Assembly (NCBI GenBank): GCA_947095585.1 | Contig: OX352761.1 | Span: 82,315,394-82,379,393, forward strand | DNA length: 64,000 nt | Source of the DNA: Nephrocerus scutellatus | Lineage: Eukaryota; Arthropoda; Insecta; Diptera; Pipunculidae | Reading direction: 5' to 3' | Part shown: positions 44,116 through 55,348 of the stretch, piece after piece | Numbering within the stretch: the first letter of the stretch is position 1 | Layout of the letters: every line of letters starts with the position of its first letter | Position numbers and translations under genes: made by a program | Notes under the pieces: model-generated | Databases searched by the model: none | The model's input: the letters and a program-made list of their open reading frames with translations, nothing else | Told to the model about the DNA's origin: nothing

Positions 44116-44500
44116 AATAAAAAACTTGTAGTTTTTATTTAATTTTACTGGCGACGAGTTATACCGAAAATATTTCCGGAACGTATAAATATTCTGCGAA
44201 TAAAATATTTCACGTTTTAATGTTTAATCGGTATTCCCAAGCCACGAATATTACGTGTGTGTGTGTTAAAAAAGGAAGTGGTTAAAACTTATCATTGCTC
44301 TGGAAGATAATAGCGGAAAAAAGTGGAAAATTTTAATTGTTAAGTGGAAAAAAAATAAAATCAGAGATATCCTTTAAAGTAATATAATTTAATGGCATAT
44401 ATAAAAAATATTTCGTATATACGTATGCAGATAAAATTAAATTTTTTTTAATGATAAACCAAAGATTAGAAGGAAAAAACTGATAAAAAAGAGACAAGAG
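44116..44500 (+). other. Possible errantivirus-like primer site and leader
   Basis: TTTATTTAATTTTACTGGCG ends an A/T-rich stretch. TGGCGACG (44148-44155) could be a weak tRNA-Ser type primer site, as used by insect gypsy/17.6-type elements. The following 340 bases are A/T-rich without a clear ORF. The LTR itself is not recognisable. Confidence 0.3.
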
Positions 44501-44975
44501 GAAAAACAAAAAGTGAGAACAACTGACATCTTTAGCTCCAGCGAATTAAGTGGGAAGTCATCAACGAGCAACTGACATCTTTACCTTCAGTAAACAGAAG
44601 TGCGATCATCAGCGAACAAGTGACACATTTAGATTCAGGAAACAGAAATCAACAAAGCAGACATCAGGACACAAAGGCAGGACTCTAATATACGATTCGA
44701 TGAACGCCAAAAAAATCGAATTTTAAGCCAACACTTTCATGATACATCTCGCTTTATACCCATAGAAACTAACAACCAAATGCCAACAACAACAATATGT
44801 CTCGTAGACCCGTTAGTAATAATTAATATAGACCTAATAACCATAGTAATCAACAACCAAATGCTAAAAACAACAATATGTCTCGTGGACCCTTTAGTAA
44901 TAATCAATATAGACCACCTATCAATAATAACTACATTCATAGATATCCCAAATCAAATGAATAACTACCAGCGAT
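44500..44975 (+). pseudogene. gag: Errantivirus-like gag C-terminal remnant
   Basis: An asparagine-rich tail with an imperfect repeat, NNNMSRRPVSNN and NNNMSRGPFSNNQYRP (about 44785-44925), is preceded by two AACTGACATCTTTA-type repeats. Such N/P/R-rich tails are found in gag of 17.6/297-like elements. The ORFs in the other frames here are shadows. The Helitron helicase begins abruptly at about 44976, so gag is cut by that insertion. Confidence 0.45.
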
Positions 44976-46648
44976 ATATCGAGTATGTCATACATATAGA
45001 GAGGCATGTCTAAAACTTGGCTTGCTTGAAAATGATCAACATTGGGACACAACGTTAGCAGAAGCATCTCTTGCATGTTTTCCAAAACTAATACGCACGC
45101 TGTTTGCAATAATTTAAACAACTTGCGCACCTTCTGATCCAAAAAGTCTTTGGGAAAAGCATAAAGAATGCCTCAGTGAAGACATACTTCGACAAGCACG
45201 TAGAACAAATCCAATATTGATATACAGTTTTCACACGATATTGTTAACGAAGCACTCATTCTGATTGAGGACAGGTGTACTCTTAGTTGCAGATCAAAGA
45301 CTGGCCTACAACACAGTGATGCAATATGGAGAAAACGGAAATGGAGGACATTTTTTCCTTGATGCTTCAGGAGGCACTGGAAAAACATTTTTTCTCAATT
45401 TGATCCTCGCAGAAATTCGAAAGCAGAATCAAATCGGACTCGCTGTAGCATCATCGGGGATTGCATCAACATTACTCGATGGGGGACGCACAGCACATTC
45501 GGCTCCTACCACTATTTTTACAACTAAATTTACAACAAGCCGAAACTCCAACTTGTAATATTATTAAAAGTTCAGGCATGGCCACAGTATTAAAGACATG
45601 CAAACTCATTATTTGGGATTAATGCACCATGTCACCTAAGAAAGCTCTTGAAGCACTTGATCGTACTCTGCGAGATTTAAGAGGAAATAACCAAACAATG
45701 GGAGGAGCTCTTATACTGATGAGCTCAATGCGTGCCTGAAAGCGTCATATCTTTGGAGACATGTAAAGAAAATTACACTATCGATCAATATGCGAGTGTA
45801 TTTATTTCAAGATAGATCTGCACAAACATTTGCCAAGCAACTTTTGGATATGGGTGACGGCAAATTTCCAATTGATTACGAAACACGTGAGATATCATTT
45901 CCAGCTGACTTTTGTCAAATTCAACCGACCATTAAGGATGTAGTAAAGATGGTATTCCCTAACATTTCAAGCAACTTCAAGAATCACGAATGGCTTCGAG
46001 AACGTGCAATTTTAGCTCCCAAGAATGATGACGTTAACAAAATAAATGACAAAATACAATTAAAAATTCCCGGTAAGCCGATAAAATACAAATCTGTTGA
46101 CACAGTTGTAAATAAGGATCATGCTGTCAATTATCCAATAGAGTTTCTAAATTCATTGGAGCCGTCTTGATTGCCACCACACATATTAACTCTAAAAGTG
46201 GGTTCGCCGATAATGCTCCTAAGGAATTTAGATCCACCGAAGTTGTGCAACGGAACAAGACTTTCCGTTAAAAAACTTATGCCAAATGTTATTGAAGCAA
46301 AAATTATTAGCGATTTGCCTTCGATTTCAAACGACTGCAGTTTCCAGTGCGCCTTGCTTTCGCGATTACAATCAACAAAGCCCAAGGACAATCACTAAGC
46401 GTTGCTGGCTTAAGTTTGCAAAATCCATGTTTTTCACATGGGCAGCTGATGTACGTTGCTTGCTCTAGGGTAGGAACGCCAACAAAATTGTTCATTTTTC
46501 ACCAAATGGAAAAACCAAAAATATTGTTTATCCACACGCACTACAATGAGACGAAAAACAAATAAAATGATTTTTGAAAATTAGCAATTTTGTTAAAATA
46601 TCAAACACATATTTTATTTAGCTGGGCAGGGCTGGGTGTTTTAACTAG
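44976..46648 (+). mobile_element. Helitron 3' portion
   Basis: Contains most of a RepHel helicase, then an A/T-rich tail ending GTGTTTTAACTAG (46636-46648) followed by T. The CTAG/T terminus fits the CTRR ends of Helitrons. A terminal hairpin is not obvious. The 5' part of the transposon (TC end, nuclease) is missing. It splits an errantivirus-like gag-pol. Confidence 0.65.
44990..46565 (+). pseudogene. Helitron helicase domain (SF1B, PIF1-like)
   Basis: Motifs in order: ACLKLGLLENDQHWDTTLAE (about 45007-45065), TCAPSDPKSLWEKHKE, then an open part 45265-45558 with Walker [23 protein letters not shown] near 45610 stands where Walker B lies, with the DE pair lost to a stop. A further open part 45790-46170 has RERAILAPKNDDVNKIN and [32 protein letters not shown] and LCNGTRL follow. 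The last motifs [14 protein letters not shown] and YVACSRV lie at 46351-46480. Stops and frameshifts separate the parts. The family role is rolling-circle transposition; this copy cannot act. Confidence 0.85.
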
Positions 46649-46649
46649 T

Positions 46650-47561
46650 ACGAAATACGAAACAGTCAAGAACATAAAAATTCTGGAGAAAATTTTCGGC
46701 TTCCGGCCTCAACAGAAACCTTCCATATATAATAATTAACACAAAAATTAAACAACTAAAATTTAGTATCGACACAGGAGTAACATATTCATTCATAAGT
46801 CCCAATTTATGTAACCCTAAATGGTCTGTTTCGATTCAGAAAGTTACTTTAACAACTTTACAGCATTAAGTGGAAATATTTGAAAAATTAATTATACCTT
46901 TATTTAAAGAGCTAGGAGACTCCGAAGAAAGAGGAGAAATGTTCGTTTGTCAATTTCATGATTACTACCATGGTATAATTGGCAACAATGTATTAAAACA
47001 ATTAAAAGCTAGAATAGATTACGAAAAAAATATACTCCAAACAGGACAGAAACAAGTTCCAATCCATTTCAAATCGATCAACGATAAATGCAGTCACTTT
47101 CAGAATAGCGGTAATTATCAGGTCGAATGCAAGTTGATCAGAAAGAGGGACTTATTTTTACCCTGGGAACTCTTCTCAAAACGGAGAAGTTATTATCAAG
47201 GAAGAAATTTATGATGTATCAAACTATGAAATCAATGAAACAATAGATATTACTACTAACACCCCAAAAAATATACAATTTAACCAACAGTTAGTCAAAG
47301 CAGTAACCCCTGAAAATGTTTGCATCGTCGAAAGTACAAAACACAAACCACCCACTCTTATAACAAATCCGAATAGCGCATTTGAACGAAGAAGAAAAAC
47401 AGAAGCTATTGCCATTACTTAAAAAATTGTCTAGTATATTCTTATAAAGGGTGTTTTTTTGGGAGGTTTGTTTTTCCGATAGATGTCGTTTTATTTTATG
47501 ACAGTTGTTTTGACAGCTCAAAGTGGCATTTCTACTCAGTATTGTTTGGCAAATCATTATG

Positions 47562-47593
<32 letters not shown>

Positions 47594-48276
47594 ACATTTG
47601 TGAAAAATAGTCGTGGTAGCCATATGCCAGAAATTGTGTTTAAGAGCTGTCAAAACAACTGTCATAAAATAAAACGACATCTATCGGAAAAACAAACCTC
47701 CCAAAAAAACACCCGTTATATATTTACCAATGCTATCAAACATAAAATTCGAACGACTGATTACGTTCCTATAGCGGCAAAATAATATTTTTGAGGACCA
47801 TATCAATAAGATATGCTTCTCATATTATTATATATTGACGATATCATAGTTTTTTCAATCTCCTTGCAAGAGCACCTGGAGTCCTTAACAAAAATATTTC
47901 AGACACTTCGAGAAATCTGAAAGTACAAATAAATAAGTCTCAATTTTTAAAACACGAAACAGAGTTTCTCGGGCACATAGTAACTAGGAATGGTGTAAAA
48001 CCTAACACACAAAAGGTATCATGTGTAGAAAAGTTCCCATTACCAAAATCCGTTAAGGAAATAAAACAATTTTTAGGTCTCACAGGGTTTTATCGAAAAT
48101 TCATTTGAGATTACTCAAAAATCGCGAAGCCCATGACAAAATATTTGAAAAAGCACATAAAAATTATCATAACCGATCCAGAATATATGGACAGTTTCAA
48201 AACACTGAAAAAGCTTTTGACCAATGATCGAATATTACGTTACCCAGATTTTAACAAGCAATTTATATTACAATAT
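46650..48276 (+). pseudogene. pol: Errantivirus-like protease and RT remnant
   Basis: After the Helitron end the sequence continues with a protease-like motif (FSIDTGVTYSFIS, about 46763-46800) and the linker (IPLFKELGD, 46870-47214 open), with stops. RT remains from YIDDIIVFS (47834-47860) through FLGHIVTRNG, FLGLTGFYRKFI to RYPDFNKQFIL near 48268. The MITE at 47447-47716 and a deletion replace the first half of RT. The LINE at 48277 cuts it before the RNase H catalytic D. Motif wording resembles 17.6/297/gypsy insect retroviral elements. Not functional. Confidence 0.78.
47447..47716. mobile_element. rosa-derived foldback MITE, 270 bp
   Basis: Both ends carry the same terminal sequence of the rosa-like element, in inverted orientation, for about 80 bases (AAGGGTGTTTTTTTGGGAGG inward to TTTTGACAGCTCAAAG / AGCTGTCAAAACAACTG). 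Flanked by TA. The centre has the transposase start context (GCAAATCATTATGA), a run of about 29 A, and the other sub-terminal segment (AATAGTCGTGGTAGCCATAT). The right end of the parent was thus copied onto both sides. Confidence 0.85.
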
Positions 48277-50656
48277 GGGGATCTGCATTGCGATTGAGCG
48301 GGAAGCTACTGACTGCTCAAAACTTGGTTTGGGCCAGTAGCGCAACAATCAAGTTCGTGATGTAGTGCTTGCTCTACCTCCTAGTGTATAAATCCTTATA
48401 TAAATATGTAGGCTAAAATTGCAAGTGCGAACGGTCTAGCGTTTCTAGTCTAGGTAACGTGGGTTAGCACCCTGCAGTACTAAAAAATGCCCGCTACTAA
48501 AACCGACACAACGCCTCGGATAAGTAATGATCAAATAATGACGACTTTTGGCTATTGTACCCGGACTAATATTGGTTCCTGGAATGTGAGGACGCTCTTT
48601 GACTCATGGAGTAAAGGACCTCAAAATGCCAAGTTTCTTCGATCTAATTTGGACATACTGGGAGTAAGTGAAGTAAGACGGTTCGACGCGGCTCGCGGGA
48701 GAGTACCAATCCCCAACGCGTAATACTGTGCTACTCTATTCCTGCAAACCCTCCGGCAGTCCCCGTGAATCTGGAGTGGGTATGCTGATAACGCTAACAG
48801 CACGCAGAGGCCTAATTTCCTGGCACCCACATGGTGATAGGATCATATCGGCCAGATTTCGGACTAGAGTACGGCGCGTGACGATCATACAGTGTTACGC
48901 CCCAACGAATCCTTCGACTGAAGATGAAAAAGACAAAGACAACAAGATATCGTCATCGTGATGGGGGATTTGAATGCCAAGGTAGGCAACGACAATGAAG
49001 GGAAACACAGCCTCGGCGAACGAAATGACAATGGTGAAAGATTTGTTTATTTCTGCAACACCAACCACCTTGTCATAGGAGGCACCATGTTTGAGCATAA
49101 GACCTGCCACAAGGTCAGCTGGGTGTCAACTGACAGGTAATCATCATCCAACCAAATCGACCATGTGGCGATCCGCCGACGTTTTAGGAGCTGTCTTTTA
49201 GACGTCCGAAACAGACGGGGAGCCGGCATGGGTATGGTACGGGATCATCACCTTATGGTAGCTAATGTCCAGTTACGTACTGCATCAGTTCAAAGAATCC
49301 GCAATATCATCCGAATGCCTAGGTATAACATCGACCGGCTAAAGATCCCCTCAGTACGCCAACAATTAAGGGATCATTTATCGCAAGGAGTGGATGCAAT
49401 CAGCAGCTCACTGCCGACAACCATCCAGGAGCATTGGAAGTCTGTGAAAAATGTTTTCACATCTGGAGCGGAAAGTATTGTTGGTAGAAGCCAGGCAAGG
49501 CACAGCACGTGGCTTACCGAAGATACCTGGAGGCGGATTTAAGAACGTAAGCTACTTAAAGCTCGTATTGTAGATACCCCAGCAGCAGCGTGGATCGAGC
49601 TAGAGTCCATGTATCGAATACGTGGTAAAGACGTAGTGTAAGACGTGACAAACGTAATTATATTAAAAACCTGGCCTCAGAAGAAGAGGAAGCAGCGAGC
49701 AGGTGCGATAGCAGAACAGTTTACAGAATCACCTAAGAGCTGACAGGTGGGCACCGCTCTAGCCAACATCCGGTGAAAGGTCTAGATGGTGCCGTACTCG
49801 TTTTTCTACGGTCCTTATCCGTGTATTCGCCAACGATATGTACCCAAATCAAACGGAGCTACCAGAAGTAACAATTTCCCGAATTCAAGCTCCCTAAAAA
49901 AGGTAGTCTCCTGGAGTGCGAAAACTGGAGAGGCATTTGCGTTCTTCCTGCAGTTGCAAAGGTAATAGCCAAAGTAGTACTTGAGCGAATTAAGGAACAT
50001 TTGAAAGATACACTCGTTGCCGAACAAACAGGTTTCCGCACTGGATCCTCCTGTGTAGACCACATAAACACCCTGCGGATCATTATTGAACAGTGCGTTG
50101 AATTTCGGTCACTACTGCACCTGCTGTTCATCGATTTTGATAAGGCGTTTGACAATGTAAACAGACAGTTTATCTGGCTTGCCTTGCGCAGGAGAGGTAT
50201 ACCCGATAAACTAATAGCTATTATTAAAGCAACCTATGACGGCTCTAAATGTCATGTGCTGCATAGAGGAAAGCTGTCAGAGGAATTCGAGATCCTAAGT
50301 GGGGTACGACAAGTTTACATTCTATCGCCGATATTTTTTTTGTTGGTGATTAGCGATGTACTTCGCGCAGCTTTATCTACTGGAAACGGAGGAATTCGTT
50401 GGACTGTTATATCTCAACTCAAACAACTGAACTATTCTGATGACGTTTATTTACTTTCACACAGGATTATGGAGCTGCACCAAATGACAACAAATGTGGA
50501 AAGGGAGTCAAATGTTGCTGGTTTGAAGATTAATACTGCCAAAACCAAAATCATCAACCTCGGCACTAACTCAGTAACTCAAGTTAACACTGCTGGACAG
50601 CCGGTAGAGAGAGTAGAGAGTTTCTTATATCTTGGGAGTATTGTCTCGAACAGTTG
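48277..50656 (+). pseudogene. LINE, 5'-intact and 3'-truncated (endonuclease and RT)
   Basis: Starts GGGGATCTGCATTGCGATTG and has a 210-base 5' untranslated part. The N-terminal ORF from 48487 opens with MPATKTDTTPRISNDQIMTT. AP-endonuclease motifs are IGSWNVRTLFDSW, VIVMGDLNAKVG (48951-48985), QIDHVAI (49153) and DHHL (49245). A region with several stops and a deletion precedes RT. RT is open for 218 codons (50001-50657): EQTGFRTGSSCVDH, FIDFDKAFDNVN, GVRQVYILSP (usual GC lost) and YSDDVYLLS at about 50430. It breaks off after FLYLGSIVSNS without a 3' end. The clade was not settled; RTE- or CR1-like are candidates. Confidence 0.82.
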
Positions 50657-51249
50657 AGGAGGATTTTCACATGATTTTAAAAATCGCCAACATTCAAAAC
50701 AGACTAATGACGAACAAGTGGTTTTGCCAACCAGTTTCTACGGGAAATTGTAAAGCTCTCATGGTGGCAAAACATTTTTTCACTTAATTTATATGTAAAA
50801 ACTAAATTTAACAAAATTTTTTATAACCAATATAACGTATAATTATATGAAGTACATAACTTCCAATTTTCACCACAAAAAATTTAATAATACCGAAATG
50901 GCGCGCAATTTATTATTTATTTATTTCAAAGTCAATAATCTCGAAACTATCATTTTCATTTTAAGGCGTTTTGCCATGTGACGCGAGAAATGCCCAACAA
51001 CTTGATAATGACCATATTATCACAAACACAGGCACAAGTATTACAACTCACATATTAAGAGAAAAAAGAAATATCAAAATGACAACAATCCTACAATTAC
51101 TACCATGTTAAGAAACAAAGAAAAACACAAGCCAATTAAAAAGTGTATATATTACAGAATATGATAGTATATTACAGAACGAGCAAGGAAAGTGGAGTTC
51201 GGCAATCTAACGAGCACGATGAGCACTTTTCTGCAAGTCATGTACGCTA
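50657..51249 (+). other. A/T-rich remnant, possibly pol C-terminus of the errantivirus-like element
   Basis: Contains inverted ATGGTGGCAAAAC (50761-50773) and GTTTTGCCAT (50972-50981), perhaps an old MITE. Bases 51000-51130 read NDHIITNTGTSITT and then a basic stretch, which could be the end of an integrase frame. Too degraded to assign firmly. Confidence 0.3.
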
Positions 51250-51577
51250 TTTTTCATGCGTCCAGACCGGTTTTTCTGCTATATCGAGAGAGAGAAGCAG
51301 AAATGTGAGAATGTGTGTTCGCTGTGACTGCAGTAAATAACAAAGAAATGAATTTTTCACGCGTCCAAACCGGTTTTTCTGCTAAATCGAGAGAGAAGCA
51401 GAAATCACAAACGACAAACAAAAGAGAATTCTTGCTCACGCGCAATGTGTTCGTTGAGATTGTAGTAAATAACAAAAGACGTTTATATCATAACATAACT
51501 AGTGTTGCTATGGGCTACTTTCGAGGCTAGTTTATAGCGTACGAAACAGTCACTTTCGTCTATGGGCGTGTGAAAAA
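51250..51577. mobile_element. MITE-like element with internal duplication
   Basis: Left end TTTTTCATGCGTCCA (51250-51264) and right end TGGGCGTGTGAAAAA (51563-51577) are inverted repeats. The left 50 bases (through CCGGTTTTTCTGCTATATCG and AGAGAGAAGCAGAAAT) recur at 51353-51404. The right 80 bases, reverse complemented, match the left part of the MITE at 34138-34327. Same family, larger copy. Confidence 0.6.
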
Positions 51578-51606
51578 GCATTAATATGACAATACCGCCG
51601 GTACTA

Positions 51607-52310
51607 GCAGTAACTCAAGAAATTGAAATACAAAATATTAATTAATATATAATAGCTATACCTATAGCTATTAAAACAGGTGAAGTTAGAATCGTAAACA
51701 ATTTCCAAAAAATATTACATATAATAAATATTATAGAATTGGAAATTAACAGAGATGAAATTAATAATAATATTATGACCATGCAAAACAAGATGATCCA
51801 TCCTTCTTAACTATGATACATAATTTTAACCTTTTAGAAGCTAGAGTTAAGGGACTTAAACCACACATAAGAGATAAAAGAGGGCTATAAACATATTAGG
51901 ATAAGGATTAAAATTCCTGACATGAACTATGGATAGTGAAGATGAAGAATTAATTAAAGATATACCTTAGACAACTTATCAAAAAATAACCATGAGTTAA
52001 TTCTTGAATCAAATAAACAAATTTCTATAAATAAACAATTATCTTATCAAATAGGTAACATATCAAACACATTAATATGCAACAGATGACCATTACTAAT
52101 ATATTATCCCATTACACAAACAAAATAAAAACTGAGTTAGAAGTATTTCGACAAATAATTAACCAGATAAACTATGATATAACATTACTCCGTAGTCAAA
52201 TAGATGACAACGAGCAAATCATTTTAACCAGTAAACTAATCATCCTTTCCAGAAACATATTGTTACAAAAAGTAGTTAGTAGCGCAGTAGGTTCGCATCC
52301 TAGATAAAAC
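51607..52310 (+). pseudogene. env: Errantivirus env-like remnant
   Basis: An N/I/K-rich coding-like region with stops and frameshifts. It shows a helical block NNHELILESNKQISINKQLS (51979-52038), followed by similar asparagine-rich helices to about 52300. This is typical of the ectodomain of insect endogenous retrovirus envelopes. No signal peptide, furin site or transmembrane anchor is preserved in a readable frame. It lies downstream of gag and pol remnants in the same orientation (44500-48276), separated by the LINE and a MITE. It cannot make an envelope protein. Confidence 0.45.
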
Positions 52311-52437
52311 GCAATGTACTGGCTCGTCCAAAAATAAGTACTAAAATTAGAAATAAAAATAATACGACTTATTAAATTATTTGAAAATTGAAATATAACC
52401 GCCTGTAAGTTTGAATCATTATGTACTGATCAAAAAT

Positions 52438-52710
52438 GTTGTCAAACCGGTTTGTGCGGTTTGCCCGGTGTAGTCTATTTTGAGAAAATTACTTATAACA
52501 TATAAATATCGTTAGTTGTAAATAAGGGAATAAGGCTACAATTTTCTGGTCTTTTCTCGATATTTCTGTCTATAATATTGGAAGTTTCTGAACTTTTTCA
52601 ATGAGTATAAAAGGTGGTGTTTACTGCAGAGAATTCATTTGTTAATTGGAATTTAACCAGTGAAGTTGTAAAAGTTCTTGTAAAGTATTACTGCTATCAC
52701 CTAAGAGAAT
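52438..52710 (+). repeat. 5' LTR region of gypsy-like element C
   Basis: Starts near TGTTGTCAAACCGGTTTGTG (52438). It contains a TATA box in GAGTATAAAAGGTGG (52600-52614) and the downstream sequence that is duplicated at 52985-53151. The same starting sequence recurs at 58540-58601, supporting an LTR end. No clean primer site could be identified after it. Confidence 0.5.
52530..52696 (+). repeat. 167-bp exact direct repeat, copy 1
   Basis: ATAAGGCTACAATTTTCTGG through AAAGTATTACTGCTA is identical by eye to 52985-53151. The offset is 455 bases. It covers the TATA box and the presumed transcription start of the element C LTR. Confidence 0.85.
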
Positions 52711-52769
52711 TATGGTAAAGTACAGGTATTATAAGTGTTTTGTGTGCATTTAAAAGTAATCACCAATAA

Positions 52770-54345
52770 AAATTGTGAACTTGTGTTGTGGAAGTGATGT
52801 TGCAAGTTCTAATGCAACAAATAACAAGTTTGACCAGCAGAGAGAACAAATGCAGTGGCAAAGTGAACAATCGCACCAACAGAGTCAGGAGAATAAACAA
52901 ATGAATCTAGAATTGAGTTCCAAGTTAACAAGAAGTTGGACCACCAGAAGCAAGATTTGAATTTTCAAATTAGTGACAAGTTGGATAAGGCTACAATTTT
53001 CTGGTCTTTTCTCGATATTTCTGTCTATAATATTGGAAGTTTCTGAACTTTTTCAATGAGTATAAAAGGTGGTGTTTACTGCAGAGAATTCATTTGTTAA
53101 TTGGAATTTAACCAGTGAAGTTGTAAAAGTTCTTGTAAAGTATTACTGCTAACAGCAAAGCCAAAAGCTGCATCGACAAAATCAACAGCAGAGCCAAGAA
53201 CTAAAGAAAGAATTGGATCGACAAAATCAGCAGCAGAACGAAGAACTAAAGAAGAATTGGATTACCAAAAGCAGCAGTTAAATTCGAAACTGACCGTTAA
53301 GTTTTAACAGCAAATTCAACAATCGCAGAAACAAAGCCAGGAACTGAAGCAGAAATTTAGTCAGCAAACACAAGACTTCAAATTTGATAAACAAAATCAG
53401 AAGCTGGAAATGCTTAAAAAAGAAATGAATGAAGGTCAAATATCGCTTAAAGGTGAAATTCAAGAGGAAGTGAAAACACTCGAGACGAAAATGATAGGAA
53501 AGGTGAGTGGTCTTGAAGGAAAAATTAAAGAATTTGAGACCCGGTTGGACAATTTTCTAGTAACCAGAAAGGAGTTTGTAAGACACCCGCGTTCAATGGC
53601 GAGACAGCATTTGAAAATTTCAAAGTCCAGTTTGGAGCTGCGGTACAACACAATGGATCTGGCGCTGAAGAGCAACAAAATTCTCTAATCCTAGCGTTGA
53701 GGATCAAGGCGGCTGATGTATTGCAAATGATTCCAAATGCCTTGATAAGTTCCGGAAGAATATTGAAAGAGTTGGACTTGCGTTATGGACAGTCTCACAC
53801 CCAGAAGTTAAGCAAAATATAGCTCCAGATGAAGAAACAACAGCGAGGAGAACGACTTCAAGAATTAAAACGGGGAAAAACCAAGTTAGCACGACAAGCC
53901 TATTGTGGGGTTCCGGCTGTTATCTTGGATGGATTGGCTGTTGACGCGTTCATCAATGCTATTCGAGATGAACAGTTGAAGCTTCATTTAAGGACTACAG
54001 CCAGAGGAAAATCAAGGAATGAAGTATTGACATCGGCTTTGGAATACGAAGCAGCTAGAGCCAGTTTGTCCAATGATTTAGTAAGATTGCTCAATTTGGA
54101 AACTGAGGACATCACACAAATAGAAGCCCTCATTGATGAGAAGAAAATCAAAGACTGAACGCTTCCAGAACGACAGGAACTCCACATCTAATTCCCATCC
54201 AAAATGCTTTATATGTCAGAAACCTGGACATTTTATCCGCGACCAAGAAACCACGACCAGTACAAACTACAATACAGCCAGTGATTCGTGTCAAGAGGCC
54301 GGTACATTTACGGCAGATAGGCGCATCAGACATGAATGAGGTTAA
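52770..54345 (+). pseudogene. gag: gag of gypsy-like element C
   Basis: The N-terminus is a long Q/K-rich coiled coil (QQREQMQWQSEQSHQQSQEN, 52820-52960), interrupted by the second copy of the 167-bp LTR repeat (52985-53151), then coiled coil again to about 53560. The capsid follows in shifted frames: FENFKVQFGAAVQHN, ALRIKAADVLQMIP, LKELDLRYGQSH, then an open part 53829-54158 with VDAFINAIRDEQLKLHLRTT. A zinc knuckle is at CFICQKPGHFIRD (54208-54246), with the last cysteine replaced by Q. Several stops and frameshifts are present. In life this would be the particle protein. Confidence 0.78.
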
Positions 54346-54399
54346 GCATCTTGCTTGCCTCAAAGCTGCATACCAGGAAAATAAAGTTACACCAGCTTT

Positions 54400-55340
54400 A
54401 CGGGGTGTAAGCTGGTGAAGAGGGAAGAGAGCCCCAAGGTCACAGTTAACATTGCCAAACTTGGAAAATACAGCAACAGCTTGGTTGTTAGTGGTGTGTT
54501 TGAAGGAAAACCATGTTATGGAGCGAGGTCCCACTAGGGGTTCTGCCACTGGCAAGGACATCGCGACACGCTCACGGTTGCTCGGCTTAGCTCGTCGGAC
54601 TGGCAGCGACACCTCCTCATGAACAAAAAAAATTTGTCGTGTCGACATATAAGAAAATAACAAGAGATAAATTCAGATATAGGATAGGTAGGAACGAGGA
54701 AAAGAGGATCTCTCGGTCTAGATGAAGCCAGGTCATTCCCTATTAAGCACTTATATCTAAACTATTTCTAAATCCTATAATTACTTTAAAACTATGAAAA
54801 ATTACTTTAGTAGAAAAAGAAATTTTTCTTTATTTTTCCTTCAGAAAAAAATTTGCCTACAATCTAATAACTAAAACTAAAGGAATGACCTGGTTGCTTC
54901 TATATCGAGCCCTCACAAATCCATCGAGGAAAGGTCGACTTCATCCAGTACATCAGTCCACGGTCCGTCAAGCCATTTTCTGGAAAACGCTGAGAAAACC
55001 CACCTCAGGGTCACCGATCCCAACCACATACCATACCAGTTCGTCTACTCGCTCATAGTGTTGACACTATTAACGGATAACAGATTAAACAAAGAAGAAT
55101 ACCTCCAACCCGCTGTGCGAAGGCAAAAAGAACTCAAGTTATGTTCCTTTCAAATTTACACTTCATGCGTTTATTTATATATTAATTCAAAATCATTAAT
55201 TCAAATGCGAGAAAATCATTTATGGCAATGTGAACGGTGATCTTGGGGACAGTAGAGTAGGAATAGTGGAGCCAACCAATTTCCACAAGAACGGATTGCT
55301 ATGCGGAAGAACTCTAGTGCAACTCCAGCCTAAGATACCA
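54400..55340 (+). pseudogene. Protease region of element C, split by a solo LTR
   Basis: The left piece reads KVTVNIAKLGKYSNSLVVSG then FEGKPC at 54437-54513, the usual lead into a retroviral-type aspartic protease. The solo LTR (54514-55066) follows immediately. The DTG active-site segment is not found after it, so the insertion or a linked deletion removed it. The later part reads VGIVEPTNF and NGLLCGRTLVQLQ (about 55257-55330). Confidence 0.6.
54514..55066 (-). repeat. Solo LTR, minus strand, same family as the tandem-unit LTRs
   Basis: Reverse complement runs from TGTCAACACTATGAGCGAGT to CTCGCTCCATAACA, 553 bp. It aligns along its length with 11869-12423 despite many changes. A stretch of about 20 bases around GGGCGGTCCTTGTCTCTTAC is missing. 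TGT...ACA ends fit an LTR. No matching target duplication is visible beside it. More diverged than the tandem-unit copies. Confidence 0.8.
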
Positions 55341-55348
55341 GTGAGTAT

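Noticed and set aside
54148..54663. 171-codon minus-strand ORF
   Set aside because: Spans the gag end of element C antisense and the solo LTR; the sense strand explains both parts.
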